From Betaproteobacteria bacterium (GTDB lineage: Bacteria > Pseudomonadota > Gammaproteobacteria > Burkholderiales > SG8-41): a DNA stretch of 13,368 nt. The stretch is from the NCBI GenBank assembly GCA_028292065.1, contig JAQGNC010000285.1:1-13368 (forward strand), in the 5' to 3' direction. Both the position numbers and the translations under genes were made by a program. The notes beneath the pieces were generated by a model that had not been told where the DNA came from, searched no databases, and worked only from the letters and a program-made list of their open reading frames with translations. Below are positions 1 to 6,309 of the stretch, piece by piece; within the stretch, counting starts at the first letter, position 1; each line of letters starts with the position of its first letter.

Positions 1-395
1 AGAAGCGCGTCGCGCTCGCGATACGTGTCATTGCGAGGAGCAGTGCGACGAAGCAATCCCGGAGCGTCCCTTCGCTTTTCGTGCGCCACGAGATCGCCAC
101 GGCGTCCTTGCCGGCGCCTCGCGATGACAGCAAGAAGCGCGTCGCGCCCGCGATAGGTGTCATTGCGAGGAGCGGTGCGACGAAGCAATCCCGGAGCGTC
201 CGATCGCTTTTCGTGCGGCACGAGATCGCCACGGCGCCCTTGCCGGCGCCTCGCGACGACAGCAAGAAGCGCGTCGCGCCCGCGATCGGTGTTATTGCGA
301 GGACCGAGGTGACGAAGCAATCCCGGAGCGTCCGTTCCCTTCTCGTGCGCCACGAGATCGCCACGGCGCCCTTGCCGGCGCCTCGCGATGACAGC
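1..395. repeat. Tandem array of three 132-bp palindromic repeat units
   Basis: Three head-to-tail copies begin at 1, 133 and 265, each starting AGAAGCGCGTCGCG, with a constant 132-bp period and only scattered substitutions. Within each copy a core (26-129, 158-261, 290-393) starts near TGTCATTGCGAGG and ends CCTCGCGATGACA, so its ends are imperfect inverted repeats and the core could fold as a long hairpin. The left arm carries GACGAAGCAATC and the right arm carries GAGATCGCCACG. The core resembles the widespread intergenic repeat family that yields spurious peptides such as IARSGATKQS or CEERRDEAI. The first copy begins at the window edge, so the array probably extends further left. The period is a multiple of three, so an open frame (81-452) runs through it, but I do not regard that as a gene. 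The minus-strand hydrolase gene ends 35 bp to the right, so the hairpins could stop or stabilise its transcript. Confidence 0.9.
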
Positions 396-429
396 TTGGG
401 TGTCGCTCTTTGTGATGAAGGTCATGGCT

Positions 430-1269
430 TTACGCGTTCTCATGGCGTTTGATGAATTCCAGCGTCGCCTGTGCGCACGAATCCGGATCGGTCGCGGCCA
501 CGTGGAAAGAATCGCCCGGCAGCACTTTGAGCTCGGAATGCGGCACCTGTTGCTGCCACGCCTTCGTCTCGTCGACCGAGGCGAGGCCGCTCTCCAGCGT
601 GGTCAGCACGAGCATGGGACACCTGATGTTCGCGACGTCTTGCGTGATGTCGGAGAAGTTGATCGACCCGGCGAAACCCGCCTCCGTCGAAACGGCGGTG
701 CGCCCCATGTACCGAATCCACCACTCGACGCCTTCTTTCGGAAACGCGCTGCCGAGCCGGCTTCCCATGCTGCGGCGGGCCCAATGCTCGATGCCGAGGG
801 TCTCGACTTCCTTCACGCGCTTCTCCAGCGTGTCGCGGTCGGCGCGCACCGGCGGCGGCGAGCCGACGACGGTGAGCGTCAGCACGCGATCCGGATGGCG
901 CGCGGCGAACGCGCGGCCGATGACGCCGCCGATCTTCGCGCCGACGAGGTGGAAACGCTCGATGCCGAGCGCATCCATCAGCCGCAGGTAATCGTCGATC
1001 ACGACGTCGAGCGTCCATGGAAAATCGCGCGGCATCGGTGTCGAATCGCCGAAGCCTCGCATGTCGGGCCGAACGACCTTGTAGTGACGTGCGAGATGCG
1101 GCACCCAGCCGTACCACGCGAGGCCGCTTTCGTTGTTGCCGTGGATCAGAAGCACGGCCCCGGGCTTGCGCCACGGGTCGGTGAAATCGTCGACGCGGTA
1201 ATTGAGCTCGACGCCGGGCGAGAGTTGCAGCTTCGGCATTGCTTGCTTTTCCATGATTCGACCGTTCAT
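430..1269 (-). CDS. Alpha/beta-hydrolase fold protein with Lys at the nucleophile position
   Basis: A 279-residue protein with the alpha/beta-hydrolase layout. The oxyanion-hole segment LLIHGN lies at about 40-45, RPDMRGFGDS at about 67-76 and HLVGAKIGG at 107-115; a late His occurs in GDSFHV (His256). The nucleophile elbow, normally G-x-S-x-G, reads GAKIG, so Lys112 sits where the catalytic Ser should be. The usual acid position is also unclear (TTLESGLAS, about 223-231). The protein may therefore be a non-hydrolytic member, a binding protein, or an enzyme with unusual chemistry. No signal peptide is seen, so it is probably cytoplasmic. Its ATG overlaps the stop of the upstream Bug receptor gene as ATGA, which suggests translational coupling in one operon. 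Downstream starts at Met6 and Met11 are possible, and family members often begin near Met11. The fold is certain by motif; the substrate is unknown. Confidence 0.88.
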   Translation of the reverse strand: MNGRIMEKQAMPKLQLSPGVELNYRVDDFTDPWRKPGAVLLIHGNNESGLAWYGWVPHLARHYKVVRPDMRGFGDSTPMPRDFPWTLDVVIDDYLRLMDALGIERFHLVGAKIGGVIGRAFAARHPDRVLTLTVVGSPPPVRADRDTLEKRVKEVETLGIEHWARRSMGSRLGSAFPKEGVEWWIRYMGRTAVSTEAGFAGSINFSDITQDVANIRCPMLVLTTLESGLASVDETKAWQQQVPHSELKVLPGDSFHVAATDPDSCAQATLEFIKRHENA

Positions 1270-2243
1270 TCCGCCGTGATCGACTGCGCCTTGATGACGC
1301 CGCTCCAGCGCGCGATCTCGGACCTGACGTGACGCTCGAGCGCTTCGGGTGTCGTGCCGCGCGGCACGAAACCGAGCGAGGCGAAGCGCTCGCGCGAGTC
1401 GGGCGACTGCACCACGCGATTGATCGCCTGGTTCAGCCGGTCGGTCACCGGCCGCGGCATCCCCGCCGGCCCGACGATGCCGAACCAGTTCACCACTTCG
1501 AAATCGGGAACGCCGCTCTCGCTCATGCTTGGCACGTCCGGCAGCAGCGGCGTGCGCTCGTTCGCAGCCACCGCGATCGCCTTGACCCGCTTCGAGCCGA
1601 GCATCGGACTGACCGACCCGAGCGCCGCGAACATCGCCGAAACCTGTCCGCCGATGAGCTCGGTCAACGCGACGCTGGCGCCTTTGTACGGGATGTGGAC
1701 GAGGTTCGTCTTGGTTCGGGATTTGAAGAACTCCATCGAAAGATGGGTGATCGCGCCGGTGCCGGACGATCCGTAATTGATCTGCCCCGGTTTGGAGCGC
1801 GCGAGCGCGATGAGCTCCCGGACCGAGCGCACCGGTAACGACGGATGGATGACGAGCACCTGCGGCGACACCGCCATCAGTGTGATCATCGTAAAGTCGC
1901 GGATCGGGTCGTACGCGGTCTTCGGCTGCAGCAGCGGGTTGATCGCATTCGGTCCGGGGTTCGCGAGGAGCAGCGTGTAGCCGTCCGGAGGCGAGCGCAC
2001 CACCATCTCGGCGCCGATCGCGCCGCCGGCGCCCCCGCGGTTCTCCACGAGCACCTGCTGGCCGAGCGGCTCCACGAGCTTTTGTGCGACGACTCGCGCA
2101 ATCACGTCATTGGCGCCGCCCGGCGTGAATGGGACCACGATGCGAACCGGTTTGGCGGGGAACGTCTGGGCGAACACCGCCTCGGCGCCGAGCGCAAGGC
2201 TTATCGCAGCCAGCAACGTCACTGCACACGTGTGATACACCAT
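1266..2243 (-). CDS. Bug-family TTT periplasmic substrate-binding protein (Bug A)
   Basis: A 325-residue protein of the Bug/TctC family, the periplasmic receptors of tripartite tricarboxylate transporters, which bind small carboxylates. It has a Sec signal peptide ending around AEAVFA (about residue 25), then the family motif VRIVVPFTPGGANDVIAR, VENRGGAGGAIGAE and DGYTLLL. In mid-protein are YGSSGTGAITH and HIPYKGASVALTELIGGQV, all typical of Bug proteins. Length is normal for the family. An open frame continues 43 codons further upstream, but the ATG at 2243 is preferred: it is preceded by GGAG at a good distance and starts directly at the signal peptide. The gene is coupled by an ATGA overlap to the alpha/beta-hydrolase and is divergent from the dehalogenase-like gene. 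No TctA/TctB genes are nearby. The ligand is not predictable from sequence. Confidence 0.93.
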   Translation of the reverse strand: MVYHTCAVTLLAAISLALGAEAVFAQTFPAKPVRIVVPFTPGGANDVIARVVAQKLVEPLGQQVLVENRGGAGGAIGAEMVVRSPPDGYTLLLANPGPNAINPLLQPKTAYDPIRDFTMITLMAVSPQVLVIHPSLPVRSVRELIALARSKPGQINYGSSGTGAITHLSMEFFKSRTKTNLVHIPYKGASVALTELIGGQVSAMFAALGSVSPMLGSKRVKAIAVAANERTPLLPDVPSMSESGVPDFEVVNWFGIVGPAGMPRPVTDRLNQAINRVVQSPDSRERFASLGFVPRGTTPEALERHVRSEIARWSGVIKAQSITAE

Positions 2244-2331
2244 CGTGCGTTCTCCGAGTTGTTCTTGCGCATGCGCTCGATTCTGGGATACACAATGGAA
2301 AAAGAACACAAACTTTTGTCGGAGGATTCGA
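2244..2331. promoter_or_regulatory. Divergent promoter region between Bug A and the dehalogenase-like gene
   Basis: This 88-bp gap separates two divergent starts, so it should hold promoters for both directions. On the plus strand a weak pair, TTGCGC (2265-2270) and TACACA (2289-2294), is spaced by 18 bp. A perfect 10-bp palindrome GCGCATGCGC (2267-2276) overlaps the -35-like box and could be an operator, or chance in GC-rich DNA. No regulator gene is adjacent. Confidence 0.3.
2321..2325 (+). promoter_or_regulatory. Ribosome binding site fixing a TTG start
   Basis: GGAGG lies 6 nt before a TTG codon at 2332 that is in frame with the dehalogenase-like protein. No comparably good site precedes the ATG codons at 2365 and 2371, so this site decides the start. 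Confidence 0.7.
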
Positions 2332-3318
2332 TTGAGCAGCGATTCGAAACAGGCGCAGGGCCTGATGACCATGGCGACCGCGACGCCGGACGACTACCGG
2401 CGCGACCCGACACGCTGGGGCAGCGCCGAAGTCGCTGCGCACTTCGAAGGCTTCGAGCACATGGACGTGCGCACCAGCGGCGCGGTAATCCGCTTACGAC
2501 ACGGCGGTTCGGGTCCGCCGCTCCTGCTCGTGCACGGCAACCCGCAGAACCACACGTGCTGGTACAAGATCGCTGCACGCCTCGCGCAGCACTACCACGT
2601 GATCCTTCCCGATCTACGCGGATACGGCGACAGCTCGCTGCCCGAAGCCGGACCCGGGCACATCAACTTCAGCTTTCGCTCGATGGCGCAGGACCTGCTG
2701 GAGATCATGGATCAGCTTGGCTACGACAAGTTCTACGTCGCGGGTCACGACCGCGGCGCGCGCACCACGCACCGCCTGTGCATGGACCATCCCGAGCGCA
2801 TCCTCAAGGTGTGCCTCATGGATATCGTGCCGAACCACTACGTCTGGACGCACATCACGAAAAGCTGGGCGATCGGCACGTGGCACTGGGCTTTCATGGC
2901 GCAGCCCGAGCCTTTTCCCGAGCGCCTGATCAGCGCGGTGCCGGCCGACTACTTCCTGCGTAGCCGCATGGTCATTCGCGGAGGCACGGGCCTGGGCTTT
3001 CTGACCGAGTCGGCGATGGCCGAGTACGTCCGCTGCTATACGTTGAAGACGATCACCGGGTCGTGCCGCGATTACCGCGCGACCGCGACGTGCGACTTCA
3101 CGATGGACACCGAAGACAAGGACAGGAAGCTCGAGATGCCGCTGCTCCTCCTGTGGGGCGCGCGCGGACACCCGCCCGAGCGCGCGCGCGAGTTCCTCGA
3201 CATCTGGAGCGGATACGCGACTCACGTCGAAGCATTCGAAGCGCTGCCGTGCGGCCACTACATGCAGGAAGAGATGCCGGACGAAATCCACGCGCACTAC
3301 ACGAAGTTTTTTGCTTGA
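2332..3318 (+). CDS. Haloacetate (fluoroacetate) dehalogenase-like alpha/beta-hydrolase
   Basis: A 328-residue protein from the TTG start at 2332, close in layout to fluoroacetate/haloacetate dehalogenases (EC 3.8.1.3), which cleave the carbon-halogen bond of haloacetates to give glycolate. Visible elements are LLLVHGNPQNH (oxyanion region), ILPDLRGYGDS, and the elbow GHDRGARTTHR with Asp140 as nucleophile. Compared by eye with the characterised Rhodopseudomonas enzyme RPA1163, the key residues all have counterparts at matching spacing: Asp140, carboxylate-binding Arg141 and Arg144, acid Asp164, halide-pocket His185, Trp186 and Tyr248, and catalytic His309. It is probably cytoplasmic. It heads a likely operon: the lipoprotein gene follows after 17 nt, then the carboxymuconolactone decarboxylase-family gene. 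Alternatives are an epoxide-hydrolase-like or other haloalkanoate activity. The family call is firm; the natural substrate is inference. Confidence 0.85.
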   Translation: MSSDSKQAQGLMTMATATPDDYRRDPTRWGSAEVAAHFEGFEHMDVRTSGAVIRLRHGGSGPPLLLVHGNPQNHTCWYKIAARLAQHYHVILPDLRGYGDSSLPEAGPGHINFSFRSMAQDLLEIMDQLGYDKFYVAGHDRGARTTHRLCMDHPERILKVCLMDIVPNHYVWTHITKSWAIGTWHWAFMAQPEPFPERLISAVPADYFLRSRMVIRGGTGLGFLTESAMAEYVRCYTLKTITGSCRDYRATATCDFTMDTEDKDRKLEMPLLLLWGARGHPPERAREFLDIWSGYATHVEAFEALPCGHYMQEEMPDEIHAHYTKFFA

Positions 3319-3335
3319 GCGATCAAGGAGCCACC

Positions 3336-3536
3336 ATGCGACATGCGATCCTGATCACTGCCGCGCTGAGCGCGATCGTCTCGACGGCGTGCAGCTCGGA
3401 GCAAGGCTACAACACCGGCCAGGCGTGGCAGCGCAACCAGTGCGAAAAGCTGCCGTCCATGCAGGATCGCGAGCGCTGCGTGAGCCAGTCCAATGCGTCA
3501 TACGACAACTACAAGCGCGAGACGGACAAGCGGTGA
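3336..3536 (+). CDS. Small putative lipoprotein (66 aa)
   Basis: A small gene starting at ATG 3336 behind a perfect AAGGAG (3325-3330) with 5-nt spacing. The product has a short basic start (MRH), a hydrophobic stretch and a lipobox-like STAC with Cys19 as the likely lipidated residue. The mature part, about 47 residues, is hydrophilic and contains a second cysteine pair (Cys36 and Cys48) around EKLPSMQDRER, which could form a disulfide. Such small cysteine-pair lipoproteins are common hypothetical proteins in Burkholderiales; I recognise no specific family or function. It sits between the dehalogenase-like gene (17 nt upstream) and the carboxymuconolactone decarboxylase-family gene (40 nt downstream), probably in one transcript. 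The strong ribosome binding site and signal sequence make it credible despite its size. Confidence 0.8.
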   Translation: MRHAILITAALSAIVSTACSSEQGYNTGQAWQRNQCEKLPSMQDRERCVSQSNASYDNYKRETDKR

Positions 3537-3576
3537 TGTCCGCGGCAACCGCAACCTGTAAACCGGGAGGACCCTG

Positions 3577-4125
3577 ATGACACGCGTGCCCTATGTGAAC
3601 TACGAAGAGATGGACGGCGCGGGCCGCGAGATCTACGACCGCATCCGGACCGACCGCAACGCAAAGGAAGTCGGTTTCCAGTTTCGCGCGCTGCTGCACA
3701 GTCCCCCGGCCGCCGGCTATCTCACTTCGATGGGCGCCGAGCTGCGGTTCCGTAGCGCGATCCCCGAGAACCTGAAAGAGCTCGCGATCCTCGTCGTCGC
3801 GCGCGAGTGGAACAGCGACATCGAGTGGACGGCGCACGCGGCGCTGGCCGGGAAAGCCGGCGTCAGCCCGACGACGATCGAAGCGATACGCACCGGCAAG
3901 CCGCTGAACGGGCTGACCGACGGCGAACAGGTGATCGTGCGCTTCGTGCAGAGGCTCCTGCGCGACAAGAACCTGCCTGACGAAACGTTCGGCGCCGCCC
4001 AGGCGCTCCTGGGCACTCGCGGCGTCGTGGACCTGACGCTGACCTGCAGCTACTACGCCGCCATCAACATGGCGCAGGTCGCGCTGAAGCCGGAGATGGA
4101 AGCCGGCAAGGCCTCGACGCTGTAG
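3577..4125 (+). CDS. Carboxymuconolactone decarboxylase-family protein
   Basis: A 182-residue all-helical protein of the carboxymuconolactone decarboxylase (CMD)/AhpD-like superfamily. The core motif is visible as LKELAILVVAREWNSDIEW followed by TAHAALA (about residues 66-91), with Glu77, Trp78, Glu83, Trp84 and His87 in the usual E-W-x-x-H arrangement. The redox CxxC of AhpD peroxidase partners is absent, so the decarboxylase/gamma-lactone branch or an uncharacterised branch fits better than a peroxidase. The start at ATG 3577 is supported by GGAGG (3566-3570) with 6-nt spacing. It is the last gene of the plus-strand group with the dehalogenase-like enzyme and the small lipoprotein. Its 3' end faces the repeat-filled convergent gap. 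The substrate is unknown; a role in breaking down an aromatic-derived or lactone intermediate is inference. Confidence 0.88.
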   Translation: MTRVPYVNYEEMDGAGREIYDRIRTDRNAKEVGFQFRALLHSPPAAGYLTSMGAELRFRSAIPENLKELAILVVAREWNSDIEWTAHAALAGKAGVSPTTIEAIRTGKPLNGLTDGEQVIVRFVQRLLRDKNLPDETFGAAQALLGTRGVVDLTLTCSYYAAINMAQVALKPEMEAGKASTL

Positions 4126-4145
4126 GGGTTTGAACCGGAGGAAAG

Positions 4146-4194
4146 GCGCGAGCGCCTCGCGATTGCTTCGTCACGGCGTTCCTCGCAATGACAA
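4146..4194 (-). repeat. Half-copy of the palindromic repeat (left arm, inverted)
   Basis: These 49 bp recur identically at 4281-4329, 135 bp further on. Read on the minus strand they contain TGTCATTGCGAGG and GACGAAGCAATCG, the left arm of the unit forming the array at 1-395. Together with the full unit at 4231-4328 they make about 1.5 tandem copies in inverted orientation, with nearly the same period as the left array (135 against 132). Confidence 0.85.
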
Positions 4195-4230
4195 ACCACG
4201 CGAGTCGCTAGCGGCGATGGGACTCAGGAC

Positions 4231-4328
4231 TGTCATCGCGAGGAGCGCCAGCGACGTGGCGATCTCGTGGCGCACGTAAAGCGCGAGCGCCTCGCGATTG
4301 CTTCGTCACGGCGTTCCTCGCAATGACA
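4231..4328 (-). repeat. Full palindromic repeat unit, inverted relative to the array at 1-395
   Basis: The segment begins TGTCATCGCGAGG and ends CCTCGCAATGACA, so its ends are inverted repeats of each other. Its left part carries GTGGCGATCTCGTGGCGCACG and its right part GATTGCTTCGTC; both match the reverse complement of the array unit. It fills the gap between two convergent genes (stops at 4125 and 4370), where a hairpin could act as a bidirectional terminator, although there is no T-tract. The rest of this gap (4126-4145, 4195-4230, 4330-4369) shows nothing else recognisable. Confidence 0.85.
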
Positions 4329-4369
4329 ACTGCCGGGTTCATCCAGCGCCGTGCGAGTCAGCCCTCCGA

Positions 4370-5134
4370 TCAGATCAAAAGCTCCCGCGCCGCGCCCCGC
4401 ACGTCCATTTCGTATTCGAGGCCGATGATCGGCGGGCGCGCGTAGTGCCACTCGAGGCCGCCGGCGCACGCGCCTCGCGCGGCGAGGAGCTCGCCGACCA
4501 GATGCCCGATGTTCTGCACCGTATACGCCTGGGTCGTGACCGCATCCCGCCACGAGAAGCCGAGGAGCTCGAGGCGCCGCTCCATCTCGGCGACGACGAA
4601 GCTCACTTTTTCGCGCAGGCCTTCGGGCGACGTATCGTCGGCGCGCACGAGCCGCTCGCGGTAAGTGCCTGAGCCGGGCCTCGCCTCGCCGCCGCCGGAA
4701 GTGATGAAGCTTGCGCGCGCGGCCCGGTCCTGCACCGGCACGGTATACGAGAAGGCGTGCATCACCGGCTCGGCGGGCTTGTGGTACATCGGGCACACGT
4801 TGGTGCGCGCGACCGGGTTCACCGGCTCGGCGCCGCCCTGGTATATCCCCCAGCGCTCGAGCGTCGTCACATAGACGCGGTTGAAATCGTCAAAGCCCTG
4901 GTCGGTGAGCGGCTCCTTCGATCGCAGCTCGCACGCGGCGAAAGCGGCCGTCGGCCGACCGATCCCCTTCAGATACGCTTCGACCGCGGCGTAGGCATCG
5001 CGCAGCGGCAGCGGTTTCGCGAAGCGTGCGCGCTCGATCTCGAATCCGGGCTGCGCCGCGACGCCGCCGGAATACTGGAACACCGCGTTGATGTAGCGGT
5101 AACCGCCTGCCTCGAAAACCGGGAGTGCCGACAT
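4370..5134 (-). CDS. Two-domain RidA/YjgF-like protein, possible CnbZ-type deaminase
   Basis: A 254-residue protein that looks like two RidA/YjgF-type halves in tandem. The first half has a segment like the RidA core (FDDFNRVYVTTLERWG, about 81-96, followed by NPVARTNVCP). The second has LELLGFSWRDAVTTQAYTV (about 188-206) and ends in ARPPIIGLEYEMDVRG (about 232-247), resembling the closing strand of RidA with its conserved Arg and Glu. RidA-superfamily proteins act on enamine/imine intermediates or serve as ring-cleavage-pathway deaminases. Length and look recall the 2-amino-5-chloromuconate deaminase CnbZ, but I cannot confirm this and assign no symbol. The start at ATG 5134 has AAAGG about 6 nt upstream. 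The gene lies 46 bp downstream of Bug B on the same strand, so it is probably co-transcribed with it. Its 3' end faces the repeat-containing convergent gap. Confidence 0.65.
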   Translation of the reverse strand: MSALPVFEAGGYRYINAVFQYSGGVAAQPGFEIERARFAKPLPLRDAYAAVEAYLKGIGRPTAAFAACELRSKEPLTDQGFDDFNRVYVTTLERWGIYQGGAEPVNPVARTNVCPMYHKPAEPVMHAFSYTVPVQDRAARASFITSGGGEARPGSGTYRERLVRADDTSPEGLREKVSFVVAEMERRLELLGFSWRDAVTTQAYTVQNIGHLVGELLAARGACAGGLEWHYARPPIIGLEYEMDVRGAARELLI

Positions 5135-5180
5135 CGGTGCCTTTCTGCTCGTGGGATTCGCCGGACTTTAGCACGCGGCT

Positions 5181-6179
5181 TCAGTCGATCCTGATGTTCG
5201 CCTGCTTCACGATCTGCGCGTATTTCGCGATCTCGCGGCGCAGGTGCTCGCCGAGCTTTTCAGGCGTTCCTCCGATCGGTTCGAGCCCGCGTTCGACGAA
5301 TATCTTTCGCATCGCGGGTTCGCTGAGCGCGCGATTGATCTCGGCGTTCATGCGAGCGATCGATTCCGGTGCAGTCGATACCGGCGCGAGCATGCCGTAC
5401 CACGAGTCGGTCTCGAATGACGGAAAGCCCTGCTCGGCGATCGTCGGAATGTCGCTCGCCTGCGGCACGCGCTGCAGGAAGGTCGTGCCGTAAGCCTTGA
5501 GCTTGCCGGCGCGGATCTGCGGCAGGAAATCGGGCAGGTTGCCGAACATGACGTCGACGTTCCCCGCGAGCAGATCCGCGAGCGCCGGGCCCTGGCCTTT
5601 GTACGGGACGTGGACCATCTGCACGCCCGCCATGGTCTTCAGCATCTCGCCGGCGAAATGCGCCGTCGTCCCGTTGCCGAATGACGCGTAAGTGAGCCTG
5701 CCGGGATTTTTCTTCGCGTAAGCGATGAGCTCTTTCAGCGTGGCCGGCGCGACGCTCGGGTGGGCCGCGAGCACGTTCGGCGTGCGCGCCATGAGGACGA
5801 CAGGCTGCAGATCGCGCAGCGCGTCGTAAGGCAGCGCTTTGACGAGCGTCTGGTTGACCGTGAAGCTGTTGGCGACGCCGACGAAAGTGTGCCCGTCGGT
5901 GGACTTCGCGGCGACCTCGACACCGATGACCGTCCCGGCGCCGGGACGGTTGTCCACGAGCACCTGCCGGCCGAGCGACTTGGGCATCTCCTGCGTGAGC
6001 AGGCGCACCACCATCTCCATGGTGCTGCCGCCCGGCGGAAACGGAACGATGATGCGCACCGGCCGCACCGGCCATGCCGACGGCGCAGTCGACTGCTGGG
6101 GCCATGCCGCGGGAATACACAGGAAGAACAGTGCCGCGGCAGCCGCCGCGCGCAGTGGGGATGAAATGCGGTGATTCAT
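5181..6179 (-). CDS. Bug-family TTT periplasmic substrate-binding protein (Bug B)
   Basis: A 332-residue Bug/TctC-family receptor with an alanine-rich signal peptide (cleavage probably near AAWPQQ, about residues 24-29). Family segments include VRIIVPFPPGG (41-51), VDNRPGAGTVIGVEVAAKS, HVPYKGQGPALADLLAGNV and IPTIAEQGFPSFETDSWYG. In the usual PGGxxD motif this protein reads PGGSTM, with Met54 where the other three Bug proteins in the window have Asp; this may alter ligand contacts. The ATG at 6179 is the only sensible start before the signal peptide, but its Shine-Dalgarno is weak (GGGG). It lies upstream of the RidA-like gene on the same strand. The 148-bp gap before it and a -10-like TATAGT suggest its own promoter. 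No membrane subunits are nearby, and the ligand is unknown. Confidence 0.92.
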   Translation of the reverse strand: MNHRISSPLRAAAAAALFFLCIPAAWPQQSTAPSAWPVRPVRIIVPFPPGGSTMEMVVRLLTQEMPKSLGRQVLVDNRPGAGTVIGVEVAAKSTDGHTFVGVANSFTVNQTLVKALPYDALRDLQPVVLMARTPNVLAAHPSVAPATLKELIAYAKKNPGRLTYASFGNGTTAHFAGEMLKTMAGVQMVHVPYKGQGPALADLLAGNVDVMFGNLPDFLPQIRAGKLKAYGTTFLQRVPQASDIPTIAEQGFPSFETDSWYGMLAPVSTAPESIARMNAEINRALSEPAMRKIFVERGLEPIGGTPEKLGEHLRREIAKYAQIVKQANIRID

Positions 6180-6208
6180 TGCGGCCCCGTCGAGTGGTGA
6201 CAGGGGCC

Positions 6209-6214
6209 ACTATA
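6209..6214 (-). promoter_or_regulatory. Putative -10 box for Bug B
   Basis: TATAGT on the minus strand ends 29 bp before the Bug B ATG at 6179, giving a plausible short leader. I see no good -35 at 16-18 bp. The gap 6180-6327 otherwise contains only this box and the hairpin at 6310-6325. Confidence 0.3.
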
Positions 6215-6309
6215 GAGGAACCGGAATCGAGCAGGGGCCGGCGCACCCCGCCGATGCTGCGCGGCTCCGGTTCGGTGCGCAGCTGCGCCTGTGCTGGACG
6301 AGACGGGCG

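Noticed and set aside
1..395. Possible CRISPR array
   Set aside because: The repeats are 132 bp with near-identical content throughout and there are no unique spacers.
81..452. Open frame giving an internally repeated 123-residue peptide
   Set aside because: The repeats come from the 132-bp DNA array (period a multiple of three), the peptide matches known spurious translations of this repeat family, and no ribosome binding site is evident.
388..1332. Long plus-strand open frame opposite the alpha/beta-hydrolase
   Set aside because: The composition is Arg/His/Ala-rich with no domain motif, typical of antisense frames in GC-rich DNA; the minus strand carries clear hydrolase motifs.
1845..2963. 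372-residue plus-strand open frame
   Set aside because: It straddles two well-supported genes on opposite strands and shows only low-complexity Arg-rich sequence.
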